A stretch of 48,203 nucleotides of DNA, from the IMG/VR virus record IMGVR_UViG_3300031823_000010, positions 1 through 48,203 of that record; one strand, written 5' to 3'. The notes beneath the pieces were generated by a model. The model did not search any database. It worked only from the letters and a program-made list of their open reading frames with translations, and was not told where the DNA came from. Made by a program: the position numbers and the translations under genes. Origin of the DNA: a virus. Shown here piece after piece: positions 15,077-23,354 of this stretch (positions are counted from its first letter, which is position 1; each line of letters begins with the position of its first letter).

Positions 15077-17187
15077 TAGCCGTGACCTCCTTGGGCGTTG
15101 CGGGTCGCTACCTGGGCGAGCTTGTCGACGTGGGCGGCCACAGCTGCGCCGGTCACTTCAGGATTGGCCGCGCCCTGCACATTGATCGTGGCCTTGACTT
15201 CGGTCTGGTTGACGGTCGATGCATTCGCGTTGGAGATCGTATTTGTCGGCACGACCGGAGGAAAGACGCCGCCCAGCCCTGCTAGTTCCATGCGTGATGG
15301 CGCGGCGGCGGCGGGGCCTGGCATCAATCCCGCCACCTTGTTCGCGAGTCCACCAGCCTTATCAGAAACGAAGTTGAAGAAATTCTCGATGCGATCGAGC
15401 CAGGGCTTCAGCCATCCCATCAGCGCGTCCCATATCGAGCGGATGCTGTCGGCCATGTTCTGCCAGCCACTGACGAAGCCATCGAGCGCACCTTGCCACA
15501 ATTCCTTGAGCGCATCCCATATCGCGGTGACGCCGTCACTCAAGGTATTCCAGCCCGCAAGAAACCGTTCAAGCTCTGCGTTCCACTGCGCAACGAGCCA
15601 GTCCCACGCGGTTGAGATCGCGCCGGTGACGGTGTCCCAGATCGCCTTGATGCCGCCCGTTAGCCAGGTCCATATCTGTTTCACTGTCGTCGAGGTCGCT
15701 TGCCATATTTCCTTTAGCTGCGACGTCATCGATCGCCAGCCATCCCTGATCTCGTCGAAGGAACGCAACAGGCTTCTCACAAACTGGTCCCAATATCGTT
15801 GTAGCGTCTCTATCGGAATCATCTTGGCGAGCCACGTCGATAGCTTCGTTACCCAGGTGATGATCTTGGTCAGCGACAGCACCGCGATATAGACCAGCAG
15901 GAGAACCGCAGCGATGACGACGCCGGTTATCACAGCTGCGACGATCAGTAGCTTCTTTCCGAGGAACGCCAGGAGCGGACTGATCTGAACCCATAGTTCT
16001 TTGATCGATTCCCACATCTCCTTGAACGCATCACGCAGATAAGTAATGCCACTACGGATGGTGTTGAAAAGCTGTGGGAAGCGTTGCTCAAATCTGCCGA
16101 TGACAGATTCGCCGCCACGACGCCACACCTGGAAGTCGTCGATCAGCAGATAGATCGCAATGCCGATGGCCGCGACCGCAGCTACGATCAGAAGGAATTG
16201 TGCGATCGTCAGGCCGCTCGCGATCGCCAGCGCCTTGAAGCCAGTCACCAATCCCATGACTCCCTTTACGCCTTCGACCGCCCACGACGCGAGCTTCAGC
16301 GCGAGTAGTATTCCGAGGACTGCGGCGATGCCTTTGATGGCTCCGCTGAGAACATCCGCGCCGCCCGTCAGCTGCCGGAAGTTGGCCGTAATCCTGTTGA
16401 TCATCTCGCCCCAACCCGCGATCTTCTGGCGAAACTCGATCAGCATATTTCTGCCGCTGGTGTTCCACCACAACATGAAGCGGTCGACCATCTGCTGGAT
16501 TGCGGGCATCAACGCGAGGGCTACGGTCTGCCCGACTTCAGTGACCGCCGACTTGACGCGACGAAAACCCTTTTCGAGTTCAGCCGCCCGCTCATAGTCC
16601 GAAGCCCGGAAGGGAATACCCACTCGCGCCGTTTCGTACAGGCGCTCGAACTCTTCACGTCCGTTGCGTAGCATCCCGATCATGTTGGCATCGATACCGA
16701 GACGAGAGAGAATTTGCGCCTGAGCGCCACTGCTCATGCCCTGAATCCTTTGCGAGACGTCACCGAGAAACGTGACCACGTCTTTTTGTTGCCCCGCCGT
16801 ATCCTGCGCGGCCAGGCCGAGGCTAGTGAAGACTGCCTTCATACGGGGCGCGGTGCCGGTGATGATGCCGCCGAGGGTGCGGTTTACATTTTCGAGTGAG
16901 CCGCGCAGCGACTCCGCGGGAACGTCGAACGCCGCCGCCGCCTTAGTCATACCCGCGATAGATTCGGTGGCGATGCCCGTTCGATCGCTCATGCTCTGCA
17001 CGGTTGCCAGCGCGGTTGTCGTTGATTGCGTCAGCTTCCAGATGCCAGCAACCGAGAGGGTGCTGAAGATGCCTAAGCCAAGCAGAGATTTTCCCAAGCC
17101 GGCGATCTTTGTCTGTGCGCTTTGCAGGGCTGGTTCGTCTACCTCAAAGCCGAGTCGAGTGAAGAATGTGTCTAGCAGTGTTGCCAC
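15076..17187 (-). CDS. Tail tape measure protein
   Basis: At 703 residues it is the longest tail protein apart from the giant fibre. It starts at GTG 17187, with GAGGG seven bases upstream in the end of the frameshifted chaperone. It has an alpha-helical N-terminus with Gly/Ala-rich segments, membrane-like stretches near 275-300, 325-350 and 400-440 (AVITGVVIAAVLLLVYIAVL), and Trp-rich repeats such as IWDTVTGAISTAWDWL, IWDALKELWQ and IWDALMGWLK. Tape measures set tail length and may form the membrane channel. It follows the chaperone genes, as in most tailed phages. Confidence 0.92.
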   Translation of the reverse strand: MATLLDTFFTRLGFEVDEPALQSAQTKIAGLGKSLLGLGIFSTLSVAGIWKLTQSTTTALATVQSMSDRTGIATESIAGMTKAAAAFDVPAESLRGSLENVNRTLGGIITGTAPRMKAVFTSLGLAAQDTAGQQKDVVTFLGDVSQRIQGMSSGAQAQILSRLGIDANMIGMLRNGREEFERLYETARVGIPFRASDYERAAELEKGFRRVKSAVTEVGQTVALALMPAIQQMVDRFMLWWNTSGRNMLIEFRQKIAGWGEMINRITANFRQLTGGADVLSGAIKGIAAVLGILLALKLASWAVEGVKGVMGLVTGFKALAIASGLTIAQFLLIVAAVAAIGIAIYLLIDDFQVWRRGGESVIGRFEQRFPQLFNTIRSGITYLRDAFKEMWESIKELWVQISPLLAFLGKKLLIVAAVITGVVIAAVLLLVYIAVLSLTKIITWVTKLSTWLAKMIPIETLQRYWDQFVRSLLRSFDEIRDGWRSMTSQLKEIWQATSTTVKQIWTWLTGGIKAIWDTVTGAISTAWDWLVAQWNAELERFLAGWNTLSDGVTAIWDALKELWQGALDGFVSGWQNMADSIRSIWDALMGWLKPWLDRIENFFNFVSDKAGGLANKVAGLMPGPAAAAPSRMELAGLGGVFPPVVPTNTISNANASTVNQTEVKATINVQGAANPEVTGAAVAAHVDKLAQVATRNAQGGHG

Positions 17188-17191
17188 GTTT

Positions 17192-17907
17192 CTACCCTCG
17201 CTTGGCTCTCCGTTCGGCTTGTTCCGCTAGGCGTCGCTCGTACTCCGCTTTCTCCGCGATCATCTCGTTCATATCGAGCACATCGCGGATTGTGTACTTG
17301 CCGTTGGATAAGTCCGCCCACTCGCAATACCCTGCATCAACACACTGGAACAAAAACCAACTGATATTCGCACTCTCTATCAGGTCGATTCCGTCCGGCG
17401 CTTGAGGACTGAAGGCAAGCGGGCGCCTGAAAAAAAATCCGACATATTGAACGTGATGGCGCGACCGACGACCGGAAGAACGTCCGACGGGTTCTGCGCA
17501 AACATCATGTCGATGCCCGCGTCGACCAGCTGCACGTTCAACTCGTGCGGCAGGATCGGGGGCTTGCCCGCTACCGTGATGTAGGGCGCGAGCAGTCGAG
17601 CTAAATTCTGAAACGCATCCATCGGAATCGAGCGTAGCCCGCCGAAGTCTTCGAGCGCCGCGACGATATTGTCCATCAGCTCGGCGTCACTCTTTTTTTC
17701 GAGTTCACCGAAATCATGGGTCTTGGCATTTTTTACGAAGGTGATGATCGCCTTGATAGTGGCTTCACCGAAGTATGCGACCAGCGCATTGCCCAGGGAG
17801 AGATAGCGCATGGCTGGTAGTTTGTGCAGCGTGTAGGTGAAGCCAGCGGGTGTCTCGAAGCTGAATTGCTGACTCGCGGATTGAGAGGGAAAGGGCACGG
17901 TTGCCAT
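17192..17907 (-). CDS. Tail assembly chaperone GT-type -1 frameshift product
   Basis: The frame-0 gene (17380-17907) contains GA-TTTTTTTT-CA at 17430-17437, which gives an in-frame T TTT TTT slippery heptamer. A -1 slip after 159 codons opens a frame running to the TAG at 17192, for about 238 residues. The extension is clearly protein-like: it contains WFLFQCVDAGYCEWADLS, KYTIRDVLDMNEMIAEKAEY and a charged end, and has no start codon of its own. The product ends four bases before the tape measure start. This is the lambda G/GT arrangement; the frameshift itself is inferred, not observed. Confidence 0.85.
17380..17907 (-). CDS. Tail assembly chaperone G-like (frame-0 product)
   Basis: The 175-residue helical protein sits between the tube gene and the tape measure, the fixed position for tail chaperones. 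Features include FSFETPAGFTYTLHKLPAMR and ARLLAPYITVAGKP. Most ribosomes would terminate here, making the shorter chaperone in excess over the frameshift form, and the two forms coat the tape measure during tube polymerisation. The last 16 residues, after SDFF, are those lost in the frameshift product. Confidence 0.85.
   Translation of the reverse strand: MATVPFPSQSASQQFSFETPAGFTYTLHKLPAMRYLSLGNALVAYFGEATIKAIITFVKNAKTHDFGELEKKSDAELMDNIVAALEDFGGLRSIPMDAFQNLARLLAPYITVAGKPPILPHELNVQLVDAGIDMMFAQNPSDVLPVVGRAITFNMSDFFSGARLPSVLKRRTEST
17430..17437 (-). promoter_or_regulatory. Programmed -1 ribosomal frameshift slippery site
   Basis: Eight consecutive T on the coding strand place T TTT TTT in register with frame 0 (codons GAT TTT TTT TCA). 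The frame -1 is open for 79 codons beyond it and stops just before the tape measure. A homopolymer is also prone to sequencing error, but the conserved gene order for a GT chaperone favours a real shift site. Confidence 0.8.
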
Positions 17908-17912
17908 AAGGT

Positions 17913-18353
17913 TTAGGAGACTAACGCCTCGGTATTCTCCTCGTTGAAGATCATCGTCTCAAAGACGAACTGCCACTCCCGCGGGGTTGCGTGTTCGCCC
18001 AGGCCGATGTGCGCCTGTTGCGTCAGCACGCCGCCAGAGAGCGTGTAACTGGTGCCGTTCGTAAATCGATAGCTGCCATTGAGCGGGGCGAACGTGTCAC
18101 CGTTGACGCGCTGTTCATTGAATAGGTTCTGAAAGAACCGATTGATGTTGGAGGTATGCTGCGTGCGCACCGTCAGTCGACCGCCCTCACCAGACGCCAG
18201 CACGGAAACTTCGAGATGGCCATCCGCGCCGAACTCCGTTGAAGCCGCGTCAGAGTATGGCTCGAAGACGATCGCGTCGTCACCGTTAGCCAGGCCGCTA
18301 ATCATCGCGCCGTTGATCTGAAGAGTGCCACTCTTGATACTGAACGCTTTCAT
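17913..18353 (-). CDS. Tail tube protein, DUF3277 family
   Basis: The 146-residue protein has the DUF3277 pattern: MISGLANGDDAIVFEPYSDA, GADGHLEVSV, RLTVRTQHTSNINRFF and SGGVLTQQAHIGLGEHATPR. Family members polymerise into the inner tube of contractile tails. It lies directly behind the sheath gene and before the chaperones. It is probably one of the most highly made proteins of the late operon. Confidence 0.88.
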   Translation of the reverse strand: MKAFSIKSGTLQINGAMISGLANGDDAIVFEPYSDAASTEFGADGHLEVSVLASGEGGRLTVRTQHTSNINRFFQNLFNEQRVNGDTFAPLNGSYRFTNGTSYTLSGGVLTQQAHIGLGEHATPREWQFVFETMIFNEENTEALVS

Positions 18354-18371
18354 CGCTACTCCCCCCTTGGG

Positions 18372-19565
18372 CTATGGATTGAAAGGCATGAAGATATTCA
18401 AACTGTGAATCGCGCCGGACCCCTTGAGTGCGATAGCGATGTTGGAACCGAAACCAGCCGCACGCTGGTCGGGCGTAAGCGTGCTAATGGGTGAGGCGAT
18501 GATCTTGTAGCCCTTGGCCAACAATTCCCCGTTGTCAACCACGCCGCGAATCGTCGCCGCATCCCAATACCCCGGCGCAAGAAAACCGGAAGCCACAATT
18601 TGCACCAGCCCCGTATCGAGATAGCCAACGAGGTAGTTCATGCCTTGATCAGTCTGCGGCACACGCCGGGCGCGTTCGATGCCATTGATCGCCAGCATCG
18701 TAATGTACGACTGTAGGAAGTCCAGGCCAAACTGATCTTCGATGAACAGCCCGTTGGCCATGACGCCGGGGAAGACAACCGGGTTGGGACCGATCACCTG
18801 GTAGACGTTCGCGTTCTTCGACGTCGCCGCATTGAATTCATGCAGGGTAAAGCCCGACGGCTCGATAGTGGCCAACGGCTGCACGCCGATCGTAATAGCT
18901 GAGCTAGGCAAGCGCAGATCGACAGCGATGGTGCGTGAGATCGCCGCCAGTTCGGGATAGTCTTCCTTGTCCTCTTCGCGAGCGAAGCAGAAAGCGCGAT
19001 TAGTTTGCAGCTTGAGCTTCGAAGCGAAGTCATCGGTCGCCGATGCAGGATCGAGAATAAGCGGGTCGCTCGAAGCGCGGCCAGCCAACATGATTTGCGT
19101 TTCCACCCATAGCGCAGCCTTGAGCGCATCGGCATCAGAGAATTCATGCGATACGACTACGCCGTAGAACTGATACTTCGCCAGGCAAGCCGCGAGCGCA
19201 GTAACGATATCTTCACCGCCGCCCTCATCAGCCGTGGCTTCAGGAGTTGTCTCGCCCTCTGGCGGTGGCGTCCCTGCGCCTTCGGGTGGTGTGCTTTCAC
19301 TCTCGCTTCCACCGCGCACGCCGATGTAGAGAATGGGCGGGTTAGGGTTCTGGCCGAAGTAGCCTACCGCAGCGCGATACTCTTCCGACTCGGGTCCGCA
19401 ATCGACGCCGACGCTGTTCGCGTCGTAGAAAGCACGGACGCGCTCTTCAATCGGGATGTTGACATTGCTGCCCAGAAACAACGCTGTATTTTGGCCGGTC
19501 GACGTATCGATCACCGGAGGAATATCAGTACGAACATTGACGATGATGCTTGCTGGCAGGCTCAT
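18372..19565 (-). CDS. Contractile tail sheath protein, DUF3383 family
   Basis: The 397-residue protein matches DUF3383 sheath proteins: N-terminal ASIIVNVRTDIPPVIDTST, central KNANVYQVIGPNPVVFPGVM with DQFGLDFLQSYIT, and C-terminal GSGAIHSLNIFMPFNP. It establishes the contractile tail. A low-complexity Pro/Glu/Thr/Gly insert of about 40 residues (near 85-125, ESTPPEGAGTPPPEGETTP) interrupts the N-terminal half and probably forms an exposed surface loop. Confidence 0.92.
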   Translation of the reverse strand: MSLPASIIVNVRTDIPPVIDTSTGQNTALFLGSNVNIPIEERVRAFYDANSVGVDCGPESEEYRAAVGYFGQNPNPPILYIGVRGGSESESTPPEGAGTPPPEGETTPEATADEGGGEDIVTALAACLAKYQFYGVVVSHEFSDADALKAALWVETQIMLAGRASSDPLILDPASATDDFASKLKLQTNRAFCFAREEDKEDYPELAAISRTIAVDLRLPSSAITIGVQPLATIEPSGFTLHEFNAATSKNANVYQVIGPNPVVFPGVMANGLFIEDQFGLDFLQSYITMLAINGIERARRVPQTDQGMNYLVGYLDTGLVQIVASGFLAPGYWDAATIRGVVDNGELLAKGYKIIASPISTLTPDQRAAGFGSNIAIALKGSGAIHSLNIFMPFNP

Positions 19566-20095
19566 GCTGTTACCTCGCTATGTCGTTGTTGTCCGTCGTG
19601 CGTATAGATGGTCAGCGGCAGAGTTACGATCAGCGGCGTCCGCACTGTATCGTTCACTTCGACATAGAAGTCGAACCGCATCACTGCCCGCGATTGCCAG
19701 ATCTCGTCCGGCAGCAACCCCGTCAGGTCCTGCACGCTGGACACGGCGACGAAACCGAAGCCAGCATCGCTCATCATCTCCGAAGCGAAATATGATTGCA
19801 GTCGCGATGAAAGCACGCGCAGACGCTCGTAGGCATCGCCGTTGTAATACTGAATTGATGCGCTGGTCAGGCGAACGCCGGACAGGTGTTCGATAGCGAC
19901 CAGACGATCGTCGGTATCCTCCCAATACGTTTCATCGGTGCCTTCAGCGTGTTCGCTCACGATCTGCACCGTGATATATTCCTCGCCTTTGTAGATAGGC
20001 GCGTTCTGGTTGGCCGGGCGCACCGCGTTCTCTCCCATCTCCAGCATCAAGCGGATGATGGTGCGCAGCTTCGCGTTAGTGGGCTCAGCGTTCAA
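19562..20095 (-). CDS. Neck/tail terminator protein, gp12-like
   Basis: The 177-residue protein begins at TTG 20095, supported by AGGTG seven bases upstream. It resembles the phage neck terminator family: TNAKLRTIIRLMLEMG, YITVQIVSE near 43-51, YNGDAYERLRVLSSRLQSYF and DEIWQSRAVMRFDFYVEVND. It overlaps both the preceding head-closure gene and the sheath gene. It should cap the tube and sheath and dock the tail to the neck. Confidence 0.72.
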   Translation of the reverse strand: MNAEPTNAKLRTIIRLMLEMGENAVRPANQNAPIYKGEEYITVQIVSEHAEGTDETYWEDTDDRLVAIEHLSGVRLTSASIQYYNGDAYERLRVLSSRLQSYFASEMMSDAGFGFVAVSSVQDLTGLLPDEIWQSRAVMRFDFYVEVNDTVRTPLIVTLPLTIYTHDGQQRHSEVTA

Positions 20096-20447
20096 TTTGG
20101 TTCACCTGTGCGATGGCGCGGTTATAAGCAAACTTCTGCCAGGGGTCGACATGAATCACGCGGTACTCTTCGCCTTCGTACTCGACGCGGTCGTTGAGAT
20201 GAAACGTTTGTGACCAGAACAGCGTGATGGCTTTGGTGATGCGCTCGCCCTCGGGTAAAGCGTTGAGTTCATCGGGCGTCGTGGGATAAATAATGCCGCG
20301 CCCCTCGATCTTGTCCGGTTCGCCGTCATCCATCTTCCAGATGCCGTTGCCCATCCACACGCCGCGAGTACGCAGAATAGTAATCGGCAGGGACACAAGC
20401 GGGTTAGCCAGCTCTCCCGGAATCGGATTGGCGATCGGCAAATTCAT
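20085..20447 (-). CDS. Head-closure/neck protein
   Basis: This 120-residue beta-rich protein has TRGVWMGNGIWKMDDGEP, ERITKAITLFWSQTFHLND and VEYEGEEYRVIHVDPW. Small OB-like or SH3-like neck proteins of this length that end in a strand like EYRVIHVD are typical head-completion proteins. The gene overlaps the gp10-like gene by four bases and the terminator gene by eleven. The assignment is by size, position and fold hints rather than a firm family match. Confidence 0.55.
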   Translation of the reverse strand: MNLPIANPIPGELANPLVSLPITILRTRGVWMGNGIWKMDDGEPDKIEGRGIIYPTTPDELNALPEGERITKAITLFWSQTFHLNDRVEYEGEEYRVIHVDPWQKFAYNRAIAQVNQIER

Positions 20448-20779
20448 TCTTCATACTCCCAAGCGACGTTCTGCATCATCGAGCCGGTATCGATCAGCGG
20501 ATGGCTGCTGCCCTTGCGCTTGATCGTCTCTTCGGTGTTGGGTGGAACATAGGTCTCGCGAATCTGCTGTTGCACTAAACGCTGTCCGTGTCCACCGAGC
20601 CGACCGAGGGCTTCGCGGCTGGTCATGTCGCCGTGCAGCATCTTCAGCAAAAGCTCACCGCTCAGCTTCGAGATCGAGGCGCGGTTGTTCTCGATCGCTG
20701 GCGCGAGAAACGGGCGCGGTGGAATATGCTCCGTGCCGAATTCATGAATCAATCCGAGTTGGCCCAGGGTCAGACTCAT
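20444..20779 (-). CDS. HK97 gp10-like neck protein, C-terminal part
   Basis: The 111-residue protein carries the core of the gp10 family: LIHEFGTEHIPPRPFLAPAI and, at the C-terminus, PLIDTGSMMQNVAW. Family members normally have an N-terminal strand-helix portion of 40-60 residues before the EFGT motif. That portion appears in the separate ORF at 20776-20922, which ends in an ATGA overlap with this start. The gene is therefore a split gp10, translated as two coupled polypeptides unless a frameshift joins them. Confidence 0.75.
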   Translation of the reverse strand: MSLTLGQLGLIHEFGTEHIPPRPFLAPAIENNRASISKLSGELLLKMLHGDMTSREALGRLGGHGQRLVQQQIRETYVPPNTEETIKRKGSSHPLIDTGSMMQNVAWEYEE

Positions 20780-20922
20780 TCTGGTTTCTCCGCTGCGGGA
20801 GTATCCGGCAGACCGACGCGAACATACTTCGGTCCCGCGCCGATGCGCTTCGCCAGGTCTTCGAGCGAAACGCCCTTGATCTGTTGCGTGACTACGGTCG
20901 GCATGAGGAAAGGTCGCGCCAT
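20776..20922 (-). CDS. HK97 gp10-like protein, N-terminal part (split)
   Basis: The 48-residue ORF reads VTQQIKGVSLEDLAKRIGAG then YVRVGLPDTPAAEKPE, which resembles the first strand and helix of gp10-like proteins. It starts at ATG 20922, overlapping the preceding TGA (TGATG). It stops in an ATGA overlap with the C-terminal half, one base back in frame. There is no canonical slippery heptamer at the junction, so coupled reinitiation is the simpler reading. Confidence 0.6.
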   Translation of the reverse strand: MARPFLMPTVVTQQIKGVSLEDLAKRIGAGPKYVRVGLPDTPAAEKPE

Positions 20923-21086
20923 CAGCTTTGTGTCCGTCGTGTGGCTCGTGCTCTTTGACCCGATGTAGGATAGGTGCGCCCTGTCGCTTGCGCTTTACCG
21001 ATAGCCCGCGCAGCTGCGGTGGGTTCCATTCGTGCCAGTGCTTGCTTCGCCGCTGCTACTCGATCACCCCGTAGTCTCTGTCCCAT
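20922..21086 (-). CDS. Small basic protein of unknown function
   Basis: This 54-residue, Arg- and Ala-rich protein contains LARMEPTAAARAIGKAQAT and ends RATRRTQS. AAGGAGG lies nine bases before ATG 21086, one of the best ribosome binding sites in the late operon, and its TGA overlaps the next ATG. Family unknown. The position between the adaptor and the gp10-like protein suggests a neck-related or regulatory role at most. Confidence 0.55.
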   Translation of the reverse strand: MGQRLRGDRVAAAKQALARMEPTAAARAIGKAQATGRTYPTSGQRARATRRTQS

Positions 21087-21101
21087 GATGCGTACCCTCC
21101 T

Positions 21102-21581
21102 TTACGTCACCGATACCAGCCCAACTGCAATACGCTTTCTCAAATACAAAAACAACTGGCCCCAGGTTGTTCCCGAAAATGGCGACGCCATCAACGCCTC
21201 ATCGATCGCGCCGTTGCGCGTCCAGCTGACCGCGCCCGCGCTGAAGCTGGTAATGCCGGACACGGTCGACCCCAGGACCATGCCGGTTTCTTCACCGTCT
21301 GCGCCAGCTTTGATCGCGTCCTCCCGCAGCGTGAGAAAGTGCGCGACAAACGCCAACTCACCCCACTTGAGAAAGCCGCCCCACACGAAGCGATTGAATT
21401 GCACCTGGCACAGATCGAGAAGATCGTCGATCACATCATCGGGAACATTGTTGAATTGCGGCAATCGTCGACGGAACTCTTCACGAGTCAAACGGACGGC
21501 ACGCCCACAACGCAGAGTCGCGAGATCGCCCATCGGAATGAGGCCATTGAAATAGGCCCAGGTGTTGAGTTCGCTCTGCAT
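21102..21581 (-). CDS. Head-tail adaptor, DUF4054 family
   Basis: The 159-residue protein begins at ATG 21581, behind AAGGGACA and a further AAGGAG. The longer frame to 21692 overlaps the upstream gene and is Arg-rich noise. It shows the DUF4054 pattern: RREFRRRLPQFNNVPDDVID-like text, LCQVQFNRFVWGGFLKWGEL and FSGTTWGQLFLYLRKR. Such proteins connect the portal to neck proteins. It is preceded by a Lys/Pro-rich protein and followed by the neck block. Confidence 0.75.
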   Translation of the reverse strand: MQSELNTWAYFNGLIPMGDLATLRCGRAVRLTREEFRRRLPQFNNVPDDVIDDLLDLCQVQFNRFVWGGFLKWGELAFVAHFLTLREDAIKAGADGEETGMVLGSTVSGITSFSAGAVSWTRNGAIDEALMASPFSGTTWGQLFLYLRKRIAVGLVSVT

Positions 21582-21588
21582 TGTCCCT

Positions 21589-21960
21589 TCACTCCTTACG
21601 CTTGCCGCTCTTGCCGAAGAACGATGAAACGACAGACTTCCCCTGCGTGGCTGGTTTCGGTGGCGGCGGCGGCGCTGGTTTGCGCCGACCACCTAGCGAG
21701 ACGTTGACGTTGGTATCCACCTTCGGCCTGACTGCGCCAGGGGGCGTGCCTGCGGTGCTGAGCTTGCCTTTGCTTGCAGCTTCCTTGGTTTCGGCGGTAT
21801 CGCCAAGCGCGAGCTTCTCCGATGCAAACCACGAAGCCACGACCTTGTTCTTTTTCGCTGTTGCAAGCTCGTCATCCGGCACCTCAGCGGTGGAGTGAGG
21901 CTTGATCTCTACTTTGCCGATGTAGAGAGACAGGTTGGTGGTGTTTGTTACTTTCGCCAT
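21589..21960 (-). CDS. Unknown head-region protein with Pro/Lys-rich tail
   Basis: This 123-residue protein has a compact N-terminal part (VTNTTNLSLYIGKVEIKP through about residue 45) and a low-complexity tail rich in Pro, Lys and Gly (KPAPPPPPKPATQGK). Similar small beta-strand proteins with disordered tails occur beside DUF4054 and capsid genes in related phages, but no function is known to me. A minor capsid or head-fibre role is possible. Confidence 0.6.
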   Translation of the reverse strand: MAKVTNTTNLSLYIGKVEIKPHSTAEVPDDELATAKKNKVVASWFASEKLALGDTAETKEAASKGKLSTAGTPPGAVRPKVDTNVNVSLGGRRKPAPPPPPKPATQGKSVVSSFFGKSGKRKE

Positions 21961-21972
21961 GACCGTACCCCC

Positions 21973-23082
21973 TTACTTGCGAGCAGCCGCCCTCTCGTTG
22001 TGGTGCTGGTCGTGATGTGACGTCGACTCGGGCTTGCCTTCACCCAACTCTTTATTGCGGCGGGCTTCCAACGCCTGCTGTGCGCTGGTGAGCGGAGGGA
22101 AGTCCATGTAGACGGCCGATTTCGGATAGCGAACGTGGACTGGTCCGTACTTGTACTCGCCGGGAACAACGAAGGTGAGGTTGCGAATCTGCGGTGGCAG
22201 AAAGCGGAACGGCATAGGCAACGGCAGGACCAGATTCTCCTGTGTCATCTCGTAGGCCATCAAACGCGGTACGCCATTCTCGCCCGCGACTTCCAGCCCG
22301 CGCACACCAACGATGTTTAGCTGACGTCCGGTTTCCATCGTGGTCTTGTTGGTGCGTCGGATGAAGCCGAGCACCGTGTCAGCCGCAAACTCGTTCAACG
22401 GCATCTGCTCAGCTTGGGCAATCAACCCGCTAGGCGCGGCGATGGTGTCGGCATAGCTGGTGTTGTTGCTCTGGTCGTAGACGGCATTGATCGCTTCGTT
22501 GAAGATCGCGATCAGCTGATCGCCGGTCGCATTCTCGTAAGCGTAGGGCGCGGGAATAATCCCGACGCGGCTGTTGGTGAACAACGACTCCTTGAAACCG
22601 AGCTTGCCCCAACGCTTGACGCCAAAGAGCGCGTGTTCATTGATCGCACGCTCGTAGACGTTGAACGCAGCTTGCGGCATGAGAGCGATACGGTTGAAGT
22701 TGAGGTTCGCAGCCTGGCGCAAGTCTTCAGTGTCGTAGCTGTAACCGGCACCGCCGATCTTGAACGGGATATATACGTCGCTGCCAGCTACATCGACCAG
22801 CGGCATATCATCCGACCCGCGAGCGATCTCTTTCGTCTCGCCGCGAATGTCCATGATGGTATAGGCGCGACCAATCGAGCCCTCGCCATCGCTGGTATCA
22901 ATCGGAACAAGCCGCTGATAGAGCAATGGTGTGCGTCGCGGCTCATACACCCTCGTCTCGTAGGAGTACAGCTGCGACGTGACGAGTGCGAGCGCAGGAG
23001 CATTGATAGCTACGTCGCCGAGCAATGTCTCTAGCATCCCCGGCACTACACTGTCGAACATCTCTTTCCGTGCGATGCGCAT
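21973..23082 (-). CDS. Major capsid protein, DUF2184 family
   Basis: The 369-residue protein starts at ATG 23082, with GGGAGGGA eight bases upstream. It matches DUF2184 capsid proteins: EMFDSVVPGMLETLLGDV, TYEPRR-like and YQRLVPIDTSDGEGSIGRAY, GGAGYSYDTEDLRQAANLNF, NEHALFGVKRWGKLG and a beta-rich C-terminal half. It should adopt the HK97 fold. The extreme C-terminus is a His/Arg/Glu-rich tail (HHDQHHNERAAARK) that may be exposed or bind DNA. Cement and protease genes lie upstream, as expected. Confidence 0.9.
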   Translation of the reverse strand: MRIARKEMFDSVVPGMLETLLGDVAINAPALALVTSQLYSYETRVYEPRRTPLLYQRLVPIDTSDGEGSIGRAYTIMDIRGETKEIARGSDDMPLVDVAGSDVYIPFKIGGAGYSYDTEDLRQAANLNFNRIALMPQAAFNVYERAINEHALFGVKRWGKLGFKESLFTNSRVGIIPAPYAYENATGDQLIAIFNEAINAVYDQSNNTSYADTIAAPSGLIAQAEQMPLNEFAADTVLGFIRRTNKTTMETGRQLNIVGVRGLEVAGENGVPRLMAYEMTQENLVLPLPMPFRFLPPQIRNLTFVVPGEYKYGPVHVRYPKSAVYMDFPPLTSAQQALEARRNKELGEGKPESTSHHDQHHNERAAARK

Positions 23083-23142
23083 GGAAGTGTCCCTCCCTCG
23101 ATTGATTTGCGCGACTCCTTCCAAGCTCACGCTGCGGTGCCG

Positions 23143-23298
23143 TTAGCGATCTTTCTTGCCGGGCTTCTCTTCGGTTTCTTCTTCGTCATCATCGGGCTGC
23201 AAAGGCTTCTCAGCCGGTATCGGCTTGGGTGGCTGCTGTTCATGTCCCGGATGCGGCTGAGTTGGTGTGGGCTGTTCCGTAAGAACTTCGCTGGTCAT
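23143..23298 (-). CDS. Small Pro/Glu-rich protein
   Basis: This 51-residue ORF sits between cement and capsid genes with GAGGATAAATCG before ATG 23298. It is Pro/Gln-rich in the first half (PTPTQPHPGHEQQPPKP) and acidic then basic at the end (DDDEEETEEKPGKKD). It is probably disordered. Family unknown; the coding evidence is its ribosome binding site and the way it fills an otherwise empty 200-bp slot. Confidence 0.6.
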   Translation of the reverse strand: MTSEVLTEQPTPTQPHPGHEQQPPKPIPAEKPLQPDDDEEETEEKPGKKDR

Positions 23299-23354
23299 CG
23301 ATTTATCCTCTGTTCTGCCAAAACGGGTTAAAAACTGCGGTTGAGGTCGACGGC

